64,000 nt of DNA. It comes from Mycobacterium sp. ITM-2016-00317. GTDB lineage: Bacteria; Actinomycetota; Actinomycetes; Mycobacteriales; Mycobacteriaceae. Both the position numbers and the translations under genes were made by a program. The notes beneath the pieces are model-generated. The model was not told where the DNA came from and ran no database searches. It saw nothing but the letters and a program-made list of their open reading frames with translations. Shown here piece after piece: positions 60,095-64,000 of this stretch. Each line of letters starts with the position of its first letter. The first letter of the stretch is position 1. The stretch lies in the NCBI RefSeq assembly GCF_002968295.1, contig NZ_CP134399.1:5704001-5768000 (forward strand), read 5' to 3'.

Positions 60095-61747
60095 ATGGGG
60101 GAGATCACACCCATGCACACCGCCTCGGCCCACGCTGCCGCCCATGATGCGGCGTGGGATTCGATTCCGCATCCGGTGCTGGTGGTCGAGCAGGACGGGA
60201 CGGTCCGGGCATCGAGCCAGCCGGCCCGACTCCTGCTCCCCGACGTGGTCTCCGGCAGTGTGCTGGAGGACGTCGCGCCCCCGTGGCTGACGGACGCGCA
60301 CCGGCACCTGGTCACGACCTCGGGCAGCCCGGTATCCGGCCCGCTGGCCGACCGCGTGTTCGAGGCACGCCCGACCGTCCTGCCCGGCGGCGCGGTGGCC
60401 TGGTGGCTGGTCGAGGACCTGGACCGGGCCGCCCGGGAGGCGCAACGCGCGCTGACCATGGAGCGGGAACGCGCGGCCTTTCTCGACGAGGCATCCGCGG
60501 TGCTGATGGCCTCGCTGAACCTCGACCGCTGCATGGAAGCGACCGTGCAGATGGCGGCGCGCCGGCTCGCCGACGCCGCGGTGCTGGTGGCCCCGGTCGA
60601 CGGCGGACGCATCCCGGTGGTGTGCAGCGGAGCCGATGGCACCGCCGAGCACCGCCTCGTGGAGGCCGAACCCACCGACGTCGCCGGGCTCAGCGAGGCG
60701 CTACGGGGTTTCCCGCCGGTGCCGTCCCGCTGGATCGATCCGGTATCGGTACCGGACTGGCTTGTGCCGGAAGACTTTCCGGGTCCCGTGGGGTCGGTGG
60801 TGATCACCCCGCTGCCCGGTCACGGCGTCGGCGCCGGAGCGCTGGTGCTGTTACGGCGCTCGTCGCAGACCGCGTTCAGCGCAGGCGAGGAGGTGTTCGC
60901 CCGGCTGTTCGCCGCCCGCGCAGGCGCCGCGCTGTCGGCGGCCCGGCTCTACGCCGAACAGTCCACGATCACCCGCACGCTGATGCAAGATCTGCTGCCG
61001 CCTCGCCTGCACCGCCTCGACGGCATCGAACTTGCCGGCGGTTATCGCGCGTCGGAGCACCACGAGACCATCGGCGGTGACTTCTACGACGTGCACGCGG
61101 CCGCCACCCCCGAGGACGAGACGCTGGTGGTGCTCGGCGACGTGTGCGGCAAGGGCCTGGAAGCCGCGGTGCTGACCGGCAAAATCCGCAACACCCTGAT
61201 GGCGCTGGCGCCGCTGGCCCACGACCACGCCGGGGTGCTCCGGCTGCTCAACAGCGCGTTGCTGTCGGTCAACAGCACCCGGTTCGCCACCCTGGTGCTC
61301 GCGTCGGTCTCGCGCCGTGACGGCCAGGTGCTGTTGCGTCTCACCAGCGCCGGGCACCTCGCCCCGATCATCGTGCGCAGCGACGGCCGGGTCGAGGAGA
61401 CCGAGACCCGGGGCACCCTCGTCGGTGTGATGCCGCACATCCGGTCCCAGACCGTGGAGACCTCGCTGGCGCCGGGCGAGACGTGCCTGCTCTACACCGA
61501 CGGGGTCACCGAGGCGCGTGGCGGACCGCTGGGCACCGAAATGTTCGGTGAGGAGCGGCTGGCCGAAGTCCTGGGGCAGTGCGCCGGGCTGCCGGCCGAA
61601 GCGGTGGTCGAACGCGTCATGATGCTCACCAGCCAGTGGGTGAACCAGCGGGCGCACGACGACATCGCGGTGGTGGCGATCACCGCGCCGCGGCGCACAC
61701 ATCTGAGCGCCGTCGACGGCCACACCGCAGGCAGGTTCACCGCGTGA
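60095..61747 (+). CDS. PAS-GAF-PP2C (RsbU/SpoIIE-type) serine phosphatase
   Basis: This 550-residue soluble protein. A PAS-like domain (about 18-110, HPVLVVEQDGTVRASSQPA) comes first, then a helical linker (115-150). A GAF domain (about 150-290) and a SpoIIE-type PP2C domain (about 315-540) follow, with the metal ligands GGDFYD (Asp329), GDVCGKG (Asp349), TDGVTEAR and HDDIAVV. It should dephosphorylate a STAS protein; the operon's own STAS protein is the obvious substrate. A GAGGAGG site precedes the ATG. Confidence 0.85.
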   Translation: MGEITPMHTASAHAAAHDAAWDSIPHPVLVVEQDGTVRASSQPARLLLPDVVSGSVLEDVAPPWLTDAHRHLVTTSGSPVSGPLADRVFEARPTVLPGGAVAWWLVEDLDRAAREAQRALTMERERAAFLDEASAVLMASLNLDRCMEATVQMAARRLADAAVLVAPVDGGRIPVVCSGADGTAEHRLVEAEPTDVAGLSEALRGFPPVPSRWIDPVSVPDWLVPEDFPGPVGSVVITPLPGHGVGAGALVLLRRSSQTAFSAGEEVFARLFAARAGAALSAARLYAEQSTITRTLMQDLLPPRLHRLDGIELAGGYRASEHHETIGGDFYDVHAAATPEDETLVVLGDVCGKGLEAAVLTGKIRNTLMALAPLAHDHAGVLRLLNSALLSVNSTRFATLVLASVSRRDGQVLLRLTSAGHLAPIIVRSDGRVEETETRGTLVGVMPHIRSQTVETSLAPGETCLLYTDGVTEARGGPLGTEMFGEERLAEVLGQCAGLPAEAVVERVMMLTSQWVNQRAHDDIAVVAITAPRRTHLSAVDGHTAGRFTA

Positions 61748-62814
61748 GCGACGACACGTCGCTCGTCCGGCAGCGACTGTGGGATGCGGTGCGCGACGGC
61801 GACGAGCGCACCGCCACGACGGTCGTGTTCGCCGCCCTCGACGGCGGCATGGCGGCCGAGGACGTGCTCCTCGACGTCATCGCCCCGGTACAGCACCGGG
61901 TGGGCACCGAATGGGCGGCCAACCGCGTCACCGTCGCGCAGGAGCACGCCGCGACCGCGATCAACGACCGGGTGATCGCCGCGCTGGCCCACCATCCGGC
62001 CTGCGCCGGCCCCGGATCCGCGGGCCGGGTCACGGTGGCCTGCGTTGACGGCGAGTGGCACGCGCTGCCCGCGCGGCTGCTCGCCGAGGTGCTCACGCTG
62101 CGCGGCTGGCACGTCGACTTCCTCGGCGCCCAGGTCCCGACGCCGCACCTGGTCGCCCACCTGCATCAGCACGGCCCCGACGCGGTCGCGCTGTCGGGCA
62201 TGATCCCGACCCGGCTGCCCACCGCGCACGCGGCGATCACCGCCTGCCAGGCCGCCGGGGTCGCGGTGCTCGCCGGCGGCGCCGCGTTCGGCGCGGACGG
62301 ACGGTTCGCGCGCAAACTCGGCGCCGACGCGTGGGCGCCCGACGCGCGCACCGCGGCCGCGCTGCTCGGCCGGGGTCTGCGCCCGACCCAGGCCCTGGCC
62401 CACCCCCCGCAACTCGTCGATGACCTGGCGCATCTGATGGACCAGGAGTACACGATGGTCCGGGACAGCGGGCCGCGGCTGATCGAGACGACGATGCGCG
62501 AACTGGACGAACGTTTCCCCGCGATGCGCGGCTACACCCAGCAGCAGCGCAGGCACACGCTGGAGGACATCGCCCATATCGTCGAGTTCCTGACCGCGGC
62601 GCTCTACGTCGACGACGACGACCTGTTCGTCGGCTTCATCACCTGGACCGCCGAGATCCTGTCCGCCCGCGGCGTCCCCGCGACGTCGCTGCTGCCCGCG
62701 CTGGAATCGATCGCCGGCCAGCTCGGCGAGTTCCCCCGAACCCGGCGTGTGCTCGAAGCCGCGCACGCCTCGCTCCATCGAATCCCGACCCACAACCCCC
62801 CGAAGACCGCATGA
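61744..62814 (+). CDS. B12-binding sensor protein with CarH photoreceptor signature
   Basis: This 356-residue protein. An N-terminal helical bundle (about 1-85) contains W57-x9-E67-H68, the exact spacing seen in CarH (W131, E141, H142), the residues over the upper face of adenosylcobalamin. A Rossmann cobalamin domain (about 95-215) follows with lower-ligand His106 in GEWHALP (ExHxx). The C-terminal domain (about 230-350) is a helical bundle unlike the DNA-binding domain of CarH. The His next to W131 in CarH is Ala58 here. GTG start coupled to the phosphatase gene (GTGA overlap). Confidence 0.85.
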   Translation: MSDDTSLVRQRLWDAVRDGDERTATTVVFAALDGGMAAEDVLLDVIAPVQHRVGTEWAANRVTVAQEHAATAINDRVIAALAHHPACAGPGSAGRVTVACVDGEWHALPARLLAEVLTLRGWHVDFLGAQVPTPHLVAHLHQHGPDAVALSGMIPTRLPTAHAAITACQAAGVAVLAGGAAFGADGRFARKLGADAWAPDARTAAALLGRGLRPTQALAHPPQLVDDLAHLMDQEYTMVRDSGPRLIETTMRELDERFPAMRGYTQQQRRHTLEDIAHIVEFLTAALYVDDDDLFVGFITWTAEILSARGVPATSLLPALESIAGQLGEFPRTRRVLEAAHASLHRIPTHNPPKTA

Positions 62815-63161
62815 AACTCACCCTCGCCGTGCACCGCACCGCCCAGTCCGCCCGCATCCGCGTCGCCGGAGATCTCGACTACGGCTCGTCGGGCCTGCTG
62901 CTCGAGACCGTGCATGATCTGCTGCGCGCCCCGTCGGCACTGCAGGACCTGCATCTGGATTTCACCGACCTCGCGTTCTGCGACTCCGCGGGACTGTCCA
63001 GCCTGGTTCTGATCCACCGGCAGACCGCTGCGGCCGGCGCGCACCTGCACCTCGACCAGCGCCCGGCGCAGCTCCAACGCATTCTCGACGTCACCGGCCT
63101 GTTGGAGTTCCTCACCGCCCCACCGGCGGGCCGGCAGGCAGACGAGTCCGACATCGGCTGA
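62811..63161 (+). CDS. STAS-domain anti-sigma factor antagonist
   Basis: This 116-residue STAS protein has the phosphorylatable Ser59 in FCDSAGLSSLV and a normal STAS length. It would bind an anti-sigma kinase when dephosphorylated and free the sigma factor. It is coupled to the B12-sensor gene by ATGA. No kinase is encoded here, so the partner must be elsewhere. Confidence 0.85.
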   Translation: MKLTLAVHRTAQSARIRVAGDLDYGSSGLLLETVHDLLRAPSALQDLHLDFTDLAFCDSAGLSSLVLIHRQTAAAGAHLHLDQRPAQLQRILDVTGLLEFLTAPPAGRQADESDIG

Positions 63162-63202
63162 GGCGCCGTTTTCGCCGCGGGCAATCCGGGAACCTCACGG
63201 GC

Positions 63203-64000
63203 ATGTCTGTGCGCGTCGCGGTCACCGGTCCGACCGGTGAGATCGGAATCTCCGCCATCTCGGCCCTGGAGGATCACCCGGAGGTGGAGTCGATAGTCGG
63301 CATGGCCCGCAGACCGTTCGACCCCGCGGAGCACGGCTGGAGCAAGACCACCTACCGGCAGGGCGACATCCTCGATCGTGACGCGGTGCGCGCGCTGGTC
63401 GACGACGCCGACGTGGTGGTGCACCTCGCGTTCATCATCATGGGTTCGCGGGACGAGAGTGCCCGGGTGAACCTGAAGGGCACCCGCAACGTGTTCGAAG
63501 CGGCCGTCGCCGGCCCGCGGGTGCGCCGGCTGGTCTACACCTCGTCGGTGGCCGCCTACGGCTACCACTCCGACAACCCGGTTCCGATCACCGAGGAGGT
63601 GCCGCCGCGTGGGTCTCCCGAGCACTACTACTCGGAGCAGAAGGCCGCGTGTGAACAGGTTCTCGCGGAGGTCACCGCTGGCTCTCCGCTGCAGGTGTAC
63701 GTGCTGCGGCCGTGCATCGTGGCCGGTCCGAAGGCCACCGCGCTGGCCGACGCGATGCCGTGGAACCAGCTGCCGGGACCCGTGCGCCGCATCACCCAGG
63801 CGCTGCCGCTGCTCAAGCCGCCGTTCCCGGACCCCGGAACGCCGCTGCAGCTCGTGCACCACGACGACGTGGCCTCGGCCATCACGGCGGCGGTGACCAC
63901 GGAGTCCGCGCCGCCCGGGGCGTACAACATCGCCGGGGACGGTGTGCTGTCGATGTCCGCGGTCGGCGACGCGCTCGGGGCCCGGCCGGTCAAGGTCCCA
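63203..64000 (+). CDS. NAD-dependent epimerase/dehydratase (partial, runs off the window)
   Basis: At least 266 residues of an extended SDR. NAD motif VAVTGPTGEIGISAI, LVYTSSVAAYG with the catalytic Ser, and Tyr/Lys in YYSEQKAACE. The C-terminal substrate-binding part begins (LPLLKPPFPDPGTPLQLVHHDDVA). The substrate is unknown; a nucleotide sugar or steroid-like compound is possible. The ATG at 63203 has a weak ribosome-binding site. Confidence 0.8.
   Translation, partial: MSVRVAVTGPTGEIGISAISALEDHPEVESIVGMARRPFDPAEHGWSKTTYRQGDILDRDAVRALVDDADVVVHLAFIIMGSRDESARVNLKGTRNVFEAAVAGPRVRRLVYTSSVAAYGYHSDNPVPITEEVPPRGSPEHYYSEQKAACEQVLAEVTAGSPLQVYVLRPCIVAGPKATALADAMPWNQLPGPVRRITQALPLLKPPFPDPGTPLQLVHHDDVASAITAAVTTESAPPGAYNIAGDGVLSMSAVGDALGARPVKVP

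Noticed and set aside
1..64000. tRNA, rRNA, insertion sequences, prophage or attachment sites
   Set aside because: No tRNA cloverleaf landmarks, transposase or integrase motifs, terminal inverted repeats or target duplications were seen on reading both strands.

Overview
The window looks like chromosomal DNA of a fast-growing mycobacterium (Mycolicibacterium-like). The sequence is very GC-rich. The gene families are typically mycobacterial: haemophore-type haem-binding protein, cutinase, WS/DGAT acyltransferase, F420/PPOX oxidoreductase, KasA-like ketosynthase, an MTHFR of the mycobacterial type, and a giant P-type ATPase. Many genes show leaderless starts, with a TANNNT box 6-8 nt before the start codon. 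I see no rRNA, tRNA, IS element, prophage or CRISPR array.

Layout. 1-9.8 kb: DMT transporter, M23 lipoprotein, MHS transporter, then a minus-strand run VOC / rhomboid / HAD phosphatase-mutase / GH65 phosphorylase / coiled-coil protein. 10-12.2 kb: secreted haem-binding protein, a second small secreted protein, a serine hydrolase. 12.1-16.4 kb: TetR regulator divergent from a quinone oxidoreductase with paired operators, a second, internally shortened oxidoreductase, and an isochorismatase-fold hydrolase + SDR pair. 16.4-21.6 kb: PPOX / FAD oxidoreductase / glutaminyl cyclase operon, zinc-type dehydrogenase, XRE regulator, SDR. 21.5-29.6 kb: HrpA helicase, membrane protein, MTHFR-like protein, lipoprotein, SelO. 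29.6-33.2 kb: frameshifted WS/DGAT, class III aminotransferase, membrane protein. 33.3-38.9 kb: collagen-like secreted repeat protein, amidohydrolase + SDR, GAF-GGDEF-GAF protein, CobW chaperone, DUF2237. 38.9-43.1 kb: MOSC, mechanosensitive channel + kinase-like protein, NUDIX.

43.1-48.8 kb is rich in iron and oxygen proteins: a hemerythrin-like protein, a ketosynthase lacking its catalytic cysteine, a ferritin-like pair, an iron redox enzyme behind a SigF-like promoter, a CDGSH protein, a methyltransferase and a zinc ribbon. 48.7-55.5 kb: cutinase, DJ-1/PfpI protein, and a small membrane protein coupled to a 1472-residue P-type ATPase. 55.5-59.8 kb: frameshifted RNase Z, a DUF4383-like remnant, DUF3140, a MarR + MFS operon and a frameshifted Tat-exported glycoside hydrolase.

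60-63.2 kb holds the most interesting unit. It is three translationally coupled genes: a PAS-GAF-PP2C phosphatase, a B12-binding protein carrying the W-x9-EH signature of CarH-type photoreceptors but no DNA-binding domain, and a STAS anti-sigma antagonist. I read it as a cobalamin- (possibly light-) controlled partner switch. An epimerase runs off the right edge.

Three genes are clearly broken by single indels and a fourth (GH65) probably is. All four breaks lie in GC-rich tracts, so sequencing or assembly error is a serious alternative to real gene decay.
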